Below are positions 17,701-25,729 of a DNA stretch of 64,000 nt, piece by piece; position 1 is the first letter of the stretch; each line of letters begins with the position of its first letter. Source of the DNA: Flaviflagellibacter deserti (GTDB lineage Bacteria; Pseudomonadota; Alphaproteobacteria; Rhizobiales; Methylopilaceae). Where the stretch lies: assembly GCF_042652085.1 (NCBI RefSeq), contig NZ_JBHSJF010000006.1:310001-374000 (forward strand), read 5' to 3'. Both the position numbers and the translations under genes were made by a program. Under the pieces are notes generated by a model that saw only the letters and a program-made list of their open reading frames with translations, searched no databases and had not been told where the DNA came from.

Positions 17701-17994
17701 GTTTTCCGGATAGACGACGACGTCTGAAGAGCCGTCCTCGAAAGCCAGACGCGCGCCGACGAGAAGCTTAAAGGGGAAGATCTTACCCTTGTTCGCCTCG
17801 TCCTTCTCGAATTCGGCTATCGCATCGCGCACCGGCACATAGGCCCGTACCACGCCGGCAACCGTATTGCGGTCGGCAATGCCGATGCCGTTCATGCCGA
17901 GCAGCGCCGCCTGCTTCACGAGATCGCCCGGATGCGACGCGCCGCGCAGGAACGAGAAATTCGAGGCGGCGACGAGTTCGGCGAAGGCTGTCAT
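14722..17994 (-). CDS. dnaE2: Error-prone DNA polymerase DnaE2 (ImuC)
   Basis: 1090 residues from ATG 17994, the last gene of the imuA-imuB-dnaE2 cassette; the start overlaps the imuB stop by four bases (ATGA). It is a C-family polymerase that extends past lesions during the SOS response. The order is PHP domain (FAELVAASNFSFLRGASHP at the start), palm with GRGSAANSVVCF and the acidic PPDIDVDFEHERR, the fingers region, then an OB-fold near the C-terminus (AGVVLVRQRPGNGNVVFMTI). Length is normal for DnaE2 (about 1050-1100). Confidence 0.95.
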   Translation of the reverse strand: MTAFAELVAASNFSFLRGASHPGDLVKQAALLGMNGIGIADRNTVAGVVRAYVPVRDAIAEFEKDEANKGKIFPFKLLVGARLAFEDGSSDVVVYPENRDGWGRLCRLLTIGNLRGKKGECLLRLDDLLADTRDLLMILIPPSNPRDGEKALAQLAEAVPGSLWLGTTMHRSGRDRRRLAVLKDMGRAYRVPLIATNDALYETLEERPLQDIVTCIREGLKIESAGRILEANAERHLKSPDEMMRLFRDAPEAIEETQYLLSRMEFSLSELCYDYPEEPVPPGKTPQTHLEDLCWRRATLRYSDGIPEKVAGLLTDELAFIAKYDYARYFLTIHDIVRFADDKGILCQGRGSAANSVVCFILGITNVDPEEIDVLFARFLSAEREEPPDIDVDFEHERREEVIQYIYQRYGRERAGIAATVISYRPRSAIREVGKVLGLSEDVTSALASTVWGSWGDNLPEGHVRQAGLSPANPEIARAADFANRLMGFPRHLSQHVGGFILTRGRLDETVPIGNAAMDDRTFIEWDRDDIAVLGLMKVDVLALGMLTCLKKALTLLHDHKGIEHSLSSIEAGDEATYDMLCEGDSIGVFQVESRAQINMLPRMQPREFYDLVIEVAIVRPGPIQGDMVHPYLRRRAGKEPIEFPSPGPGYPQDELFQVLGKTKGVPLFQEQAMRLAIVAAEFTPEEANGLRRAMATFRHVGTIGTFKTKMIEGMVRRGYERAFAERCFAQIEGFGSYGFPESHAAAFAHLVYVSSWIKCHHPDVFAAAILNSQPMGFYAPAQLVRDAREHGVEVREIDINSSRWDNTLEDLGREDRAQALRLGFRQIDGFREEWADLLVARRGLSYPNLEILARRTGLPRRALELLADADACRSIGLDRREALWAVRRLPGTEPLPLFSAADAVELATEPAANLPAMPLAEHVVTDYQVTRLSLKAHPMMFLRERLRTEGIRSCAETVGLKDGAWTKTAGVVLVRQRPGNGNVVFMTIEDESGITNVVVWASLFQQFRREVMGSRLIEVRGRIQRSEEGVVHLVSQRLIDRSADLQLLSEESKPHFQLTRADEILHPQHPRTSNHPRNERIIPKSRDFH

Positions 17995-19571
17995 GCGAAC
18001 AGCCCGTGCAGGAACCAGGGCGGTTGGTCTCCGGGGGAGGTGACCACACCCTCGCGGTAGAGCCAGAATCGACGACCCTCGCGATCCTCGACGCGGAAAT
18101 AGTCGCGCGTCGGCATTTCCCTTTCGCGCCGCCACCATTCCGCTGCGATGCGCTCTGGACCCTCCGCGCGCGCGACCTCATGCACGATGCGCCGCCAGCG
18201 GAAGCGGATCGGTGGGCCGTCTGGCACTTCGAAGAGCGTGTTGTCGATCGGCTCCGGCGGGTCAAACAGACGGAGCGGTCGGGCAGGGGGCTCGCCCGGT
18301 TCGCTTTCTACCCAGTCATTGCTGCCGGCCTCGGGCGATATCGCCGGGACGGCCTCGGCCGCGCGCTCGGGGATGTGGCTGTCCCGGGGCACGAACCGCG
18401 TCACCCGCGACGGGCCGAAACGGGCGCCGAGGCGGTCGATCAGTTCCGCCACTGCCTCGTCGCCGCTTTCCCTGCCGTCGAGCTCGGCCTGGACGTTTAG
18501 CGCCGCCTCCGACGAGAGGGCCGCGAGGCGGATCATGTCGAAGCCGAAGCCGGGATCGACCGGATCGGCCAGTGCGTCGAGCCGTTCCGAGAACAGCCGT
18601 GCCAGCACTTTCGCGTCCCGCAACGGGCGACCGGTAAGGACGGGGATTCGTCGTACCGCGCCGTCGGCCCGGAAGAAGCTCGCCTCGAACCGTCGTCCGC
18701 CATGGCCGCGCGCCTCAAGCAGAAGGGCGAGATCGCGGCCAAGCTCTCCGATCGTCGCCTCGACATCCTCCGCCCGGCCGATCGGCTCCGCGAAGCGGCG
18801 CTCGGTAACCAGTTCCGGCAGGGGACGGCGCGGCGAGATCGGATGCTCGGCCTCGCCGAGCGTGCGCAAAAGAAGATCGAGAAGATCATCGCCGAACCGC
18901 GCGGCGAGCGGCGCGCGCGGTCGGTCGGCCAGATCGCCGACCCGCTTCAGGCCTGCGCGGGCCAAGGCAATGACACGTGCATCGTCGAGGCCGAGCGCCG
19001 CGATAGGAAGGGGGCGTACTACCTCCGAAGTCCTACCAGCCGGGATCACGCCGCCCTTCGAATAGCGGGCAAGTGCCCGCGCCGCGTCGGGCGTAGAAGC
19101 CAGAGCGCCACGGGACGTGAAGCCGAATGCCGTCAGCCGCCCGAGCACTTCGCGCAGCATCCCGGCCTCGCCGCCGAAGAGATGCGTGCAGCCGGTGATG
19201 TCGAGGATCAGGCCGTCCGCACCATCCATGCCGACGAGCGGGGTCCAGCGGTCGCACCAGTCGGCGATGTGTTCCAGCGCGGCAAGGTCAGCAGCCTGAT
19301 CCTCATCCTCGGTATCGAAGTCCGGCACCCGCGCCCGCGCATCCGCGAGGGTCAGGCCGGGCAGAAGCCGCGCCGTGTGCGCCCGCCGGTCAGCATGGGT
19401 AATCCTGAGCGCGCTCCGGACCTTGGCGAGGATGACAAGCGGCTTCTCAGCCGGCGCGGCGCCATTCGCCTTCCTGAGCCGGTGCAAACGGTCGGTCGGC
19501 AGCAGGGGAAACCAGAGCGCGAGATAGCGACGGCCTCCTGAAAACAGACTGCTCACGGTCCCACTCCACAC
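17991..19571 (-). CDS. imuB: ImuB, Y-family polymerase-like protein
   Basis: 526 residues. It opens with RRYLALWFPLLPTDRL, where active Y-family polymerases have a metal-binding D-x-D-x-F-Y/F. This is the usual mark of ImuB, which links ImuA and DnaE2 to the clamp rather than synthesising DNA. A helix-hairpin-helix follows (ALGLDDARVIALARAGLKRVGDLA region), then the little finger. It overlaps imuA by 125 bases. A GTG at 19556 is a possible later start. Confidence 0.93.
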   Translation of the reverse strand: MWSGTVSSLFSGGRRYLALWFPLLPTDRLHRLRKANGAAPAEKPLVILAKVRSALRITHADRRAHTARLLPGLTLADARARVPDFDTEDEDQAADLAALEHIADWCDRWTPLVGMDGADGLILDITGCTHLFGGEAGMLREVLGRLTAFGFTSRGALASTPDAARALARYSKGGVIPAGRTSEVVRPLPIAALGLDDARVIALARAGLKRVGDLADRPRAPLAARFGDDLLDLLLRTLGEAEHPISPRRPLPELVTERRFAEPIGRAEDVEATIGELGRDLALLLEARGHGGRRFEASFFRADGAVRRIPVLTGRPLRDAKVLARLFSERLDALADPVDPGFGFDMIRLAALSSEAALNVQAELDGRESGDEAVAELIDRLGARFGPSRVTRFVPRDSHIPERAAEAVPAISPEAGSNDWVESEPGEPPARPLRLFDPPEPIDNTLFEVPDGPPIRFRWRRIVHEVARAEGPERIAAEWWRREREMPTRDYFRVEDREGRRFWLYREGVVTSPGDQPPWFLHGLFA

Positions 19572-20241
19572 TGAAGCGGCGGAGCGGAAAGCCCGCCCGG
19601 TGCCGCAAGAGTTCGATCTCGAACACAGGCGTACCCGGCGCCCCGGTCGCGAGCGCGGTGCTCGACCCGCTCGTCACCCGCCAGCGGCTCAAGGCGGCGC
19701 TCGGCATTGGCTTCGCATCGAGCCGGATGACGAAGGCCCCGACGCCCGAGCGTGCCGCCCGCCGTGCCAACCGCCGCGTCGCGGTAAGGTCGAAGGCCGG
19801 ATGTTCGCCCCAGGCCTCGATGACGACCGCTCCCAGGGCCTGGCAGCGCAGCGCCTCGTTTCCCGCCCGCAGCACGGAGATCGCATCGCGAACCCGCACC
19901 ACGAGGAAGGAGGCGGGATCGGCCCCGAATTCGGCGAGCCCCGGCGCGTAGAGCTCACCGAACTCCTTGCCAGCCATTTCCTGCCGCACCCAGACGATCG
20001 TCTGTCCGGGCTGGCAGGCCCGGAGAACCATTGCGAGCCCGAAGCCGCTCGCCGCCGGCCCGTCCGCGCTGCCAGCGGCGAATACCTCGTGAAGCGCCGC
20101 TTTGGGCAGCCCACCGCCGACCGCCCCATCTACTTCCGACAGGCCGAACTGAAACCGCGGCGACCCTTCGGCTCCTCTGTCCGCTTGGATGGCGGCAAGG
20201 CTCCGCCGGAGCCCGGCAAGCGTCTCACGCGCGGCTTGCAT
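19447..20241 (-). CDS. imuA: ImuA, RecA-like SOS mutagenesis protein
   Basis: 264 residues. The layout is that of the ImuA/SulA-like branch of the RecA fold: GLSEVDGAVGGGLPKAALHEV near residue 33, QTIVWVRQEMAGKEFGELYA, and a strand-helix with ALGAVVIEAWGEHPAFDLTATRR. ImuA binds ImuB and regulates translesion synthesis by DnaE2. A GAGG ribosome site precedes the ATG. A LexA box eight bases upstream shows the cassette is under SOS control. Confidence 0.92.
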   Translation of the reverse strand: MQAARETLAGLRRSLAAIQADRGAEGSPRFQFGLSEVDGAVGGGLPKAALHEVFAAGSADGPAASGFGLAMVLRACQPGQTIVWVRQEMAGKEFGELYAPGLAEFGADPASFLVVRVRDAISVLRAGNEALRCQALGAVVIEAWGEHPAFDLTATRRLARRAARSGVGAFVIRLDAKPMPSAALSRWRVTSGSSTALATGAPGTPVFEIELLRHRAGFPLRRFSVEWDREQSVFRRPSLSRALVSPAADRPFAPAQEGEWRRAG

Positions 20242-20248
20242 TCCTCAT

Positions 20249-20263
20249 GTTCCCTATTTGTTC
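20249..20263 (-). promoter_or_regulatory. LexA box of the imuA-imuB-dnaE2 operon
   Basis: GTTC-CCTATTT-GTTC on the plus strand, a perfect match to the alphaproteobacterial LexA site GTTC-N7-GTTC, placed eight bases before the imuA start. Confidence 0.85.
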
Positions 20264-20314
20264 TTATTAGGACTCCGGTCCAATGGGGAGTCAACAGGCT
20301 TTTACGAACCCTCG

Positions 20315-20384
20315 TGCCCGGCTCGACCCGGGCATCCAGACTGGTTCTCCCAGACCACTGGATTGCCGGGTCAAGCCCGGCAAT
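20315..20384. repeat. Paired palindromic intergenic repeat
   Basis: Two hairpins: TGCCCGG...CCGGGCA (20315-20334) and ATTGCCGGG-TCAAG-CCCGGCAAT (20362-20384, nine-base perfect stem). ATCCAG/CTGGAT arms between them let the whole block fold. Units of the type CCGGGTCAAGCCCGG are frequent between genes in Rhizobiales. It separates imuA and the ligase gene, which are divergent. Confidence 0.65.
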
Positions 20385-20435
20385 GAGGAAGCATGTGAGG
20401 CGGAACCCTGATCGTCTCCACGGCACTTAATCAAG

Positions 20436-21518
20436 ATGGTGCAGCTTCAATCCAACAATCCCGAGACATCTGGGCGGGCAGTCCTCGACCAGCTCTCCAT
20501 CGATACCCCGCCGATGGAAGCCCGTGCCGCCGATGTCCTGCCGGGCGGACCTGGCTGGCAATTCGAGCCAAAATGGGACGGCTTCCGCTGCCTCGCCCAT
20601 CGCTCCGGCGGTGAGATCGACCTGCGCGCCAAATCAGGGAAGCCGCTCGCGCGCTATTTCCCTGAAGTCGCGGCCTTGCTGCGCTCCCTCTCGTCGGACC
20701 GTTTCGTGCTCGATGGCGAACTCGTTGTGCCAGTCGGTGAGGAACTATCCTTCGATGCCCTGCAGATGCGCCTGCATCCCGCCGAAAGCCGGGTGCGCAA
20801 GCTCTCGGTCGAGACACCGGCCGAGTTCATCCTGTTCGACATGCTGGTCGACATGAAGGGTGTCGCACTGACCAGCGAGCCGTTGCTGACGCGTCGTGCC
20901 GCCCTCGAAATCTTCTGGAACCATCTTCAGGACAAGACGGGCCTTCGACTGTCGCCGTTCACGCGCAGCCGCGATGAGGCCCGGAACTGGCTCGATCACG
21001 CCGGCGGAGCGCTCGACGGAGTCGTCGCTAAGCGGCTGGACGGCGCATATTTGGCCGGCGAGCGGGCGATGCTCAAGGTCAAGCACCTGCAGACGGCCGA
21101 CTGCGTCGTCGGCGGCTTCCGTTACGCCCAGGGAAAGCGCGAGGTCGGCTCGCTGCTCCTCGGTCTCTATGATGACGCGGGGCTGCTCCACCATGTCGGC
21201 TTTACCTCTGGTTTCGCCGATTTCGACCGCGCCGTTCTGACGCGGCAGTTGGAAAGCATGATCCAGCCGCCGGGCTTCACTGGTCGCGCACCCGGCGGAC
21301 CGAGCCGATGGAGTACCGAGCGCAGCGGCGAGTTCCAGCCGCTCCGCCCTTCGCTTGTCGCCGAGGTGCGCTACGACCACGTCACCGGTAACCGTTTCCG
21401 CCACGGCACCAAATTCATGCGATGGCGTCCCGACAAGGCGCCTGTGCAATGCCGCTTCGATCAGCTCGGCAAGCCCCTGTCGCCGGGAGAATTGGCTGTG
21501 CTTTTGACGAAGGTGTGA
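20436..21518 (+). CDS. ATP-dependent DNA ligase (LigC type)
   Basis: 360 residues. The nucleotidyl-transfer lysine is K46 in EPKWDGFR (motif I). Others are LDGELVVP (motif III), EFILFDMLVD (IIIa), DGVVAKRLDGAYLAGER (IV) and MLKVKHLQTADCVVGGFRY (V). An OB-fold follows (HGTKFMRWRPDKAP near the end). There is no polymerase or phosphoesterase domain, so it is the stand-alone LigC form linked to nick sealing in NHEJ-like or base-excision repair. It overlaps nothing and lies 10 bases before the OGFr gene, probably in one unit with it. Confidence 0.9.
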   Translation: MVQLQSNNPETSGRAVLDQLSIDTPPMEARAADVLPGGPGWQFEPKWDGFRCLAHRSGGEIDLRAKSGKPLARYFPEVAALLRSLSSDRFVLDGELVVPVGEELSFDALQMRLHPAESRVRKLSVETPAEFILFDMLVDMKGVALTSEPLLTRRAALEIFWNHLQDKTGLRLSPFTRSRDEARNWLDHAGGALDGVVAKRLDGAYLAGERAMLKVKHLQTADCVVGGFRYAQGKREVGSLLLGLYDDAGLLHHVGFTSGFADFDRAVLTRQLESMIQPPGFTGRAPGGPSRWSTERSGEFQPLRPSLVAEVRYDHVTGNRFRHGTKFMRWRPDKAPVQCRFDQLGKPLSPGELAVLLTKV

Positions 21519-21528
21519 GAAGAACCGG

Positions 21529-21987
21529 ATGGCCAGCCAACTCCACACCTTCCTTGCCGGAACCGGTACAGACCATCGCGCCCGGACCGTTGTCGATATC
21601 CTCGCTCTGTCTGACGCCCGCCTCGAAACCGTTCACGATTACATTCAATGGCTCTTTCCGCTGCCCGAGCGGAGCGGCGCCCAGCCGGACGCGCCGGTGC
21701 TCACCCCCGAGGATATCGCTGCGATACGCTACGACTCCGCGGCCCAGGCCAATCTCCGGGCGGCAACGGAGCGCATGCTCGTCTTCCTCCGCGCTAATCC
21801 GCATTGGCTCCGCGCGCACGATCATAATCATCTCAGGATCAGCCGCATCATAAGGAGCCTTGCACTTCTGGTCGGTTCGGACGAGGCGAGGGCATTCCGC
21901 TCGGCCATCATGGCGATGAATAAAGAGGCAGGTTCCCCGGTAGACCCCGGTAATGTCAGATATTGGCAACAGGCTTGCCCGGATTAG
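21529..21987 (+). CDS. OGFr-domain protein
   Basis: 152 residues. FLAGTGTDHRARTVVDILA, followed by VHDYIQWLFPLPERS, is the opening of the opioid-growth-factor-receptor conserved region (F-x-x-G-x-G-x-D-x-x-G/A-R-T, then H-D-Y-I-Q-W-L-F-P). In bacteria this domain occurs in small cytoplasmic proteins with no known function. The name reflects a vertebrate homologue, not a receptor role. It follows the ligase by 10 bases. Confidence 0.7.
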   Translation: MASQLHTFLAGTGTDHRARTVVDILALSDARLETVHDYIQWLFPLPERSGAQPDAPVLTPEDIAAIRYDSAAQANLRAATERMLVFLRANPHWLRAHDHNHLRISRIIRSLALLVGSDEARAFRSAIMAMNKEAGSPVDPGNVRYWQQACPD

Positions 21988-22109
21988 CTGCGATACAACC
22001 TCAGACAACTTGACCTAAGTCGGGACACTCACAGACATTCCCGCGCAGTAGACTCGGGCGATAACGCCTGGATTGTTGATACGAACCGACCGGAACGTCC
22101 CGAGGCCCC

Positions 22110-23240
22110 ATGTCAGCAGCAACTCTTGCAAGTCCACGCCTCGAGCCGGCGGCCGGAGGACTGGCCGCGAGCGGCGCCTGGACCTCGTCCCATGCGACGG
22201 AAATCTACCGGCTCACCGACGAAGCCGCGCGCCAGCCGGCGAAGTCGCTGACGATCGATATCGCCGGCGTCGGCGAACTCGACACCTTCGGTGCCTGGCT
22301 GCTCGAACGTCTGCTGAGGAAGACGACGGCCGAGGGGGGCGAGGCCAGGCTCGCCGGTGTCCCGGGCCGCTTCAACGATCTGATCGAGGAAGTCCGCCAG
22401 TCGAACCGCGCCGCGCCCGCGCCGGAGAGGAAGGAGACCTGGGTCGCTTCGCAGCTCATCGCGCTCGGCCAGGCCACGGCCCTGACCATCTCGGACGGCG
22501 CAAAGCTGCTCGCTCTGTTCGGTGCCATCGCCGCTTCAGTCGGCCGGGCGATCGTTCGCCCGAGCACATTCCGCTTCACCTCGCTGGTACATCATCTCGA
22601 TCGCGTCGCTTGGCAGTCGGTGCCGATCATCGTGCTGATCACCTTCCTGATCGGCTGCATCATCGCCCAGCAAGGCTTCTTCCATTTCCGCCAGTTCGGC
22701 GCCGAGGACTACGTCGTCGACCTTGTCGGCGTGCTCGTCCTTCGCGAGATCGGGGTGCTGCTCGTGGCGATCATGATCGCCGGGCGTTCCGGCAGTTCCT
22801 ATACGGCCGAGCTCGGCTCGATGAAGATGCGCGAGGAGATCGACGCGCTCCGAACCATGGGCCGCGACCCGGTCGAGGTGCTGATCCTGCCGAGGATCGT
22901 CGCCATCGTTCTGGCGATGCCGATTCTCACCTTTCTCGGCGGCATGTCGGCTCTCGTCGGCGGCGGCGTCGTCGCCTGGCTCTATGCCGGCATGAGCCCG
23001 GAAATCTATATCGGCCGGCTGCATGAGGCGATCACGCTGACCACGTTCCAGGTCGGTATGATCAAGGCGCCGTTCATGGCCCTGCTCATCGGCACGGTTG
23101 CCTGCAATGAGGGCCTCAAGGTCAAGGGCAGCGCAGAATCACTCGGCCTCGGCACCACGGCCTCGGTGGTCAAATCGATCTTCCTCGTGATCGTGCTCGA
23201 CGGCTTCTTCGCGATCTTCTTCTCATCGATCGGGATGTGA
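22110..23240 (+). CDS. mlaE: MlaE-family permease with N-terminal STAS domain
   Basis: 376 residues. Residues 1-110 form a STAS-like domain (LTIDIAGVGELDTFGAWLL). From about 150 the MlaE permease follows: QSVPIIVLITFLIGCIIAQQ, REIGVLLVAIMIAGRSGSSY with the A-E-L-G-S-M-K-M coupling region, and FMALLIGTVACNEGLKV. It is the inner-membrane part of a phospholipid transporter that helps keep outer-membrane asymmetry. It is first of four close genes. The STAS domain fused to the permease replaces a separate MlaB, as is usual in alphaproteobacteria. Confidence 0.9.
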   Translation: MSAATLASPRLEPAAGGLAASGAWTSSHATEIYRLTDEAARQPAKSLTIDIAGVGELDTFGAWLLERLLRKTTAEGGEARLAGVPGRFNDLIEEVRQSNRAAPAPERKETWVASQLIALGQATALTISDGAKLLALFGAIAASVGRAIVRPSTFRFTSLVHHLDRVAWQSVPIIVLITFLIGCIIAQQGFFHFRQFGAEDYVVDLVGVLVLREIGVLLVAIMIAGRSGSSYTAELGSMKMREEIDALRTMGRDPVEVLILPRIVAIVLAMPILTFLGGMSALVGGGVVAWLYAGMSPEIYIGRLHEAITLTTFQVGMIKAPFMALLIGTVACNEGLKVKGSAESLGLGTTASVVKSIFLVIVLDGFFAIFFSSIGM

Positions 23241-23244
23241 GCCG

Positions 23245-24036
23245 ATGACACCTGACGAACAGCTGGCCATCCGGGTTAGCGACCTCGTGGTCGGTTTCGG
23301 CTCCCGCACCGTCCTCGACCATCTATCGCTCGAAGTGTGCCGCGGTGAAATCCTCGGCGTGGTCGGCGCGTCGGGTGGCGGCAAGTCTGTTCTGCTCCGG
23401 ACGATCCTCGGCCTCGTCCCGAAGCGGGGAGGGGCGATCGAGCTGTTCGGCGTTGACCTCGAACGCGCGACCCCCGCGCAGGCCGAGGCGACCGGTCGGC
23501 GCTGCGGCGTGCTGTTCCAGCAGGGCGCCTTGTTTTCCTCGCTGACCGCGATCCAGAACGTCCAGTTCCCGATGCGCGAATATCTCGATCTGCCGGACGA
23601 GATCCTCGACGAGATCGCCATCGCCAAGCTCGAAATGGTCGGCCTCAAGGCAGATGACGCCACGAAATTCCCATCCGAACTCTCGGGCGGCATGGTGAAG
23701 CGCGTCGCGCTGGCCCGTGCACTCGCGCTCGATCCGGAAATCGTATTCCTCGATGAGCCGACGTCCGGTCTCGACCCGCTCTCGGCGGAAGATTTCGATA
23801 TGCTGATCCGGACGCTGCAGCAGACCTTGGGTCTGACCGTCTACATGAACACCCACGACCTCGACAGCCTGGTCACGGTCTGCGATCGCATCGCCGCGAT
23901 TGCCGACGGCAAGGTCGTCGCGGTCGGACCCATGGCCACGATGCATCAAAGCGATCATCCATGGGTAAAGGCATATTTCGGAGGCGAGCGGGCGCAACTC
24001 GTTCGCAGCGGGCACGCAGAAAAGGCAGGGGTTTAA
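23245..24036 (+). CDS. mlaF: MlaF-family ABC ATPase
   Basis: 263 residues. Walker A GASGGGKSVLLR, Q-loop in CGVLFQQGALFSS, signature LSGGMVKR, Walker B IVFLDEPTSGLDP and the H-loop MNTHDLDS are all intact. It powers the MlaE permease. It starts four bases after mlaE and ends two bases before mlaD. Confidence 0.92.
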   Translation: MTPDEQLAIRVSDLVVGFGSRTVLDHLSLEVCRGEILGVVGASGGGKSVLLRTILGLVPKRGGAIELFGVDLERATPAQAEATGRRCGVLFQQGALFSSLTAIQNVQFPMREYLDLPDEILDEIAIAKLEMVGLKADDATKFPSELSGGMVKRVALARALALDPEIVFLDEPTSGLDPLSAEDFDMLIRTLQQTLGLTVYMNTHDLDSLVTVCDRIAAIADGKVVAVGPMATMHQSDHPWVKAYFGGERAQLVRSGHAEKAGV

Positions 24037-24038
24037 TC

Positions 24039-25151
24039 ATGGAAACGCGTGCGCGATATCTTCTGCTTGGCGTCTTCACGCTTGTCATCGTGGTGGCCGG
24101 CTTCCTCTTCATCTACTGGCTCAACAATATCGGCGGGGTCGGCGAGCGTGTGACCTACCGCGTCCGCTTCGACGCGGTCGTGCCGGGTCTTCGCGACGGC
24201 TCGCCGGTCCTGTTCAACGGCGTGCGGGTCGGCGAGGTGACCGGCCTCCGGATCGACCGGCAGAAGCCCAAACAGGTCGACGTCATGATCGCGGTCGACC
24301 AGAACACGCCGATCGCGTCGGACACCCAGGCCGGTGTCGAGATGCAAGGGCTGATGGGATCGCCGGCAATCACGCTCGCCGGCGGAAGCGATGGCGCGGC
24401 GCCGCTTACGGCGACCGACGGTCCGCCCACTCTCATTGCCAGCTCCGGCGCCGCGCAGGATGCCATTCAGGCCGCCCGTGACGTGCTCCGCCATATCGAC
24501 AGCGTGGTCATGGACAACGCCGATCCCCTGAAGAGCACGATCGCCGACATCAAGGTCTTCGCCGCTGCGCTCGCCCGCAATTCCGAGCGGATCGACACGG
24601 TGATGACGGGACTGAGCAACACCTTCGCGGCCCAGAACAAGCCGCCGGCGACCGTCTTCACCCTGGCGGTTCCGGAGGAGATCACGGGTCCCGCGACCAT
24701 GCCGACCGGACAATTGGCTGTGCCGGAACCGACCACGGTTCTGGCGCTTGATACCCAGAAGATACTCGTCCAGTCCAACGGAGGCGTCGCCCCGGCATAT
24801 CCGGATGCGCAATGGGCCGACAATTTGCCCAAACTGATCCAGGCCAAGGTGGTTCAGGGTTTCGAAAACGCCAAATTCATGGGCGTGTCAAAAAACCCTG
24901 ATGATTTCACCGCCGATCATCAGCTCGTGATCGATCTTCGTACCTTCGAGGTTTCGACCGCGGCTGATCCGCAGGTGATGCTTGAGTTCAGTGCCAAAGT
25001 CATGGCTGACGGCAAGGTCGTCGCCGCACGGGTCTTCAAGGCGGCGGCGCCGACCAAGACCGACAATGCGGCAACGGTCGCCAAATCTTTCGACACCGCC
25101 TTCCGCGGAGTCGTTTCAGACCTTGTCTCCTGGACGCTTGGCGTGCTCTGA
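24039..25151 (+). CDS. mlaD: MlaD-family MCE lipoid-binding protein
   Basis: 370 residues from ATG 24039; an open frame from 23961 overlaps mlaF and is not used. One N-terminal membrane anchor (YLLLGVFTLVIVVAGFLFIY) is followed by the MCE domain: YRVRFDAVVPGLRDGSPVLF, NGVRVGEVTGLRID and QGLMGSPAITLAGG. The C-terminal half (about 220-370) is longer than in E. coli MlaD and has a separate domain resembling the ABC-type transport auxiliary family (VLALDTQKILVQ...YPDAQWADNLPKLIQ), so MCE and auxiliary lipoprotein functions seem fused. It hands lipids across the periplasm. Confidence 0.88.
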   Translation: METRARYLLLGVFTLVIVVAGFLFIYWLNNIGGVGERVTYRVRFDAVVPGLRDGSPVLFNGVRVGEVTGLRIDRQKPKQVDVMIAVDQNTPIASDTQAGVEMQGLMGSPAITLAGGSDGAAPLTATDGPPTLIASSGAAQDAIQAARDVLRHIDSVVMDNADPLKSTIADIKVFAAALARNSERIDTVMTGLSNTFAAQNKPPATVFTLAVPEEITGPATMPTGQLAVPEPTTVLALDTQKILVQSNGGVAPAYPDAQWADNLPKLIQAKVVQGFENAKFMGVSKNPDDFTADHQLVIDLRTFEVSTAADPQVMLEFSAKVMADGKVVAARVFKAAAPTKTDNAATVAKSFDTAFRGVVSDLVSWTLGVL

Positions 25152-25196
25152 GTGCACCCGGACGGGCGGATAAGACAGGTATTGCTGGAGGTTCGC

Positions 25197-25694
25197 ATGT
25201 TGAACACTGGTGCGGGACACGCTCGCTGGGTGGCGCTGGCCGCATTTCTTTTCGCCGGTGCCGTGCCCGCCGCGGCCGGTCCGTTCTCGGCTTTCCCCGG
25301 GACATGGAATGGCGACGGTACGATCGCGTACAGCGACGGCACCAAGGAGCGTATCCGTTGCAAAACGGTCTATTCGGTCACGACCCCGGATGCGACCGAT
25401 CTCAACGTGGCCTTCTCCTGCAATAGCGACAATTACCGCTTCGAGCTCAATGGCAAGATGACCGCGGATTCGTCCGGCGCGCTATCCGGCCTCTGGTCGG
25501 AAACGACCCGCAGTGTGAACGGTAAGGTGACCGGCCAGGTCAGGGAGCAGCGGATCATGATCCGGATCGACGCCGCGGGATTCGGAGCGACGCTCAATCT
25601 CGTCACCAAGGACGACAGGCAGCAGATGAAGATGGATTCGGCCGGTGGCGGAAGCACCGCGACCGCGAACATCAATCTGAGGTTGGCGAAGTAA
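25197..25694 (+). CDS. Secreted hypothetical protein of the mla operon
   Basis: 165 residues from ATG 25197, with TGGAGG six bases upstream. A signal peptide (ALAAFLFAGAVPAAAG) leads into FSAFPGTWNGDGTIAYSDG, then two Cys residues (IRCKTVY and FSCNSD) likely forming a disulfide, then beta-rich sequence. It looks like a periplasmic beta-barrel or lipocalin-like fold. Rhizobial proteins with this P-G-x-W-x-G-x-G opening are annotated as hypothetical. Position suggests a helper of the MlaEFD transporter, by inference. Confidence 0.7.
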   Translation: MLNTGAGHARWVALAAFLFAGAVPAAAGPFSAFPGTWNGDGTIAYSDGTKERIRCKTVYSVTTPDATDLNVAFSCNSDNYRFELNGKMTADSSGALSGLWSETTRSVNGKVTGQVREQRIMIRIDAAGFGATLNLVTKDDRQQMKMDSAGGGSTATANINLRLAK

Positions 25695-25698
25695 CAAA

Positions 25699-25726
25699 AG
25701 GAACGGCTGCGAAAGCAGCCGTTCCT
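25699..25726. terminator. Bidirectional terminator
   Basis: Perfect 12-base stem AGGAACGGCTGC / GCAGCCGTTCCT with a GAAA loop, between converging genes. On the minus strand it is followed by TTTTG, so it best serves the type I secretion operon. Confidence 0.88.
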
Positions 25727-25729
25727 ACA

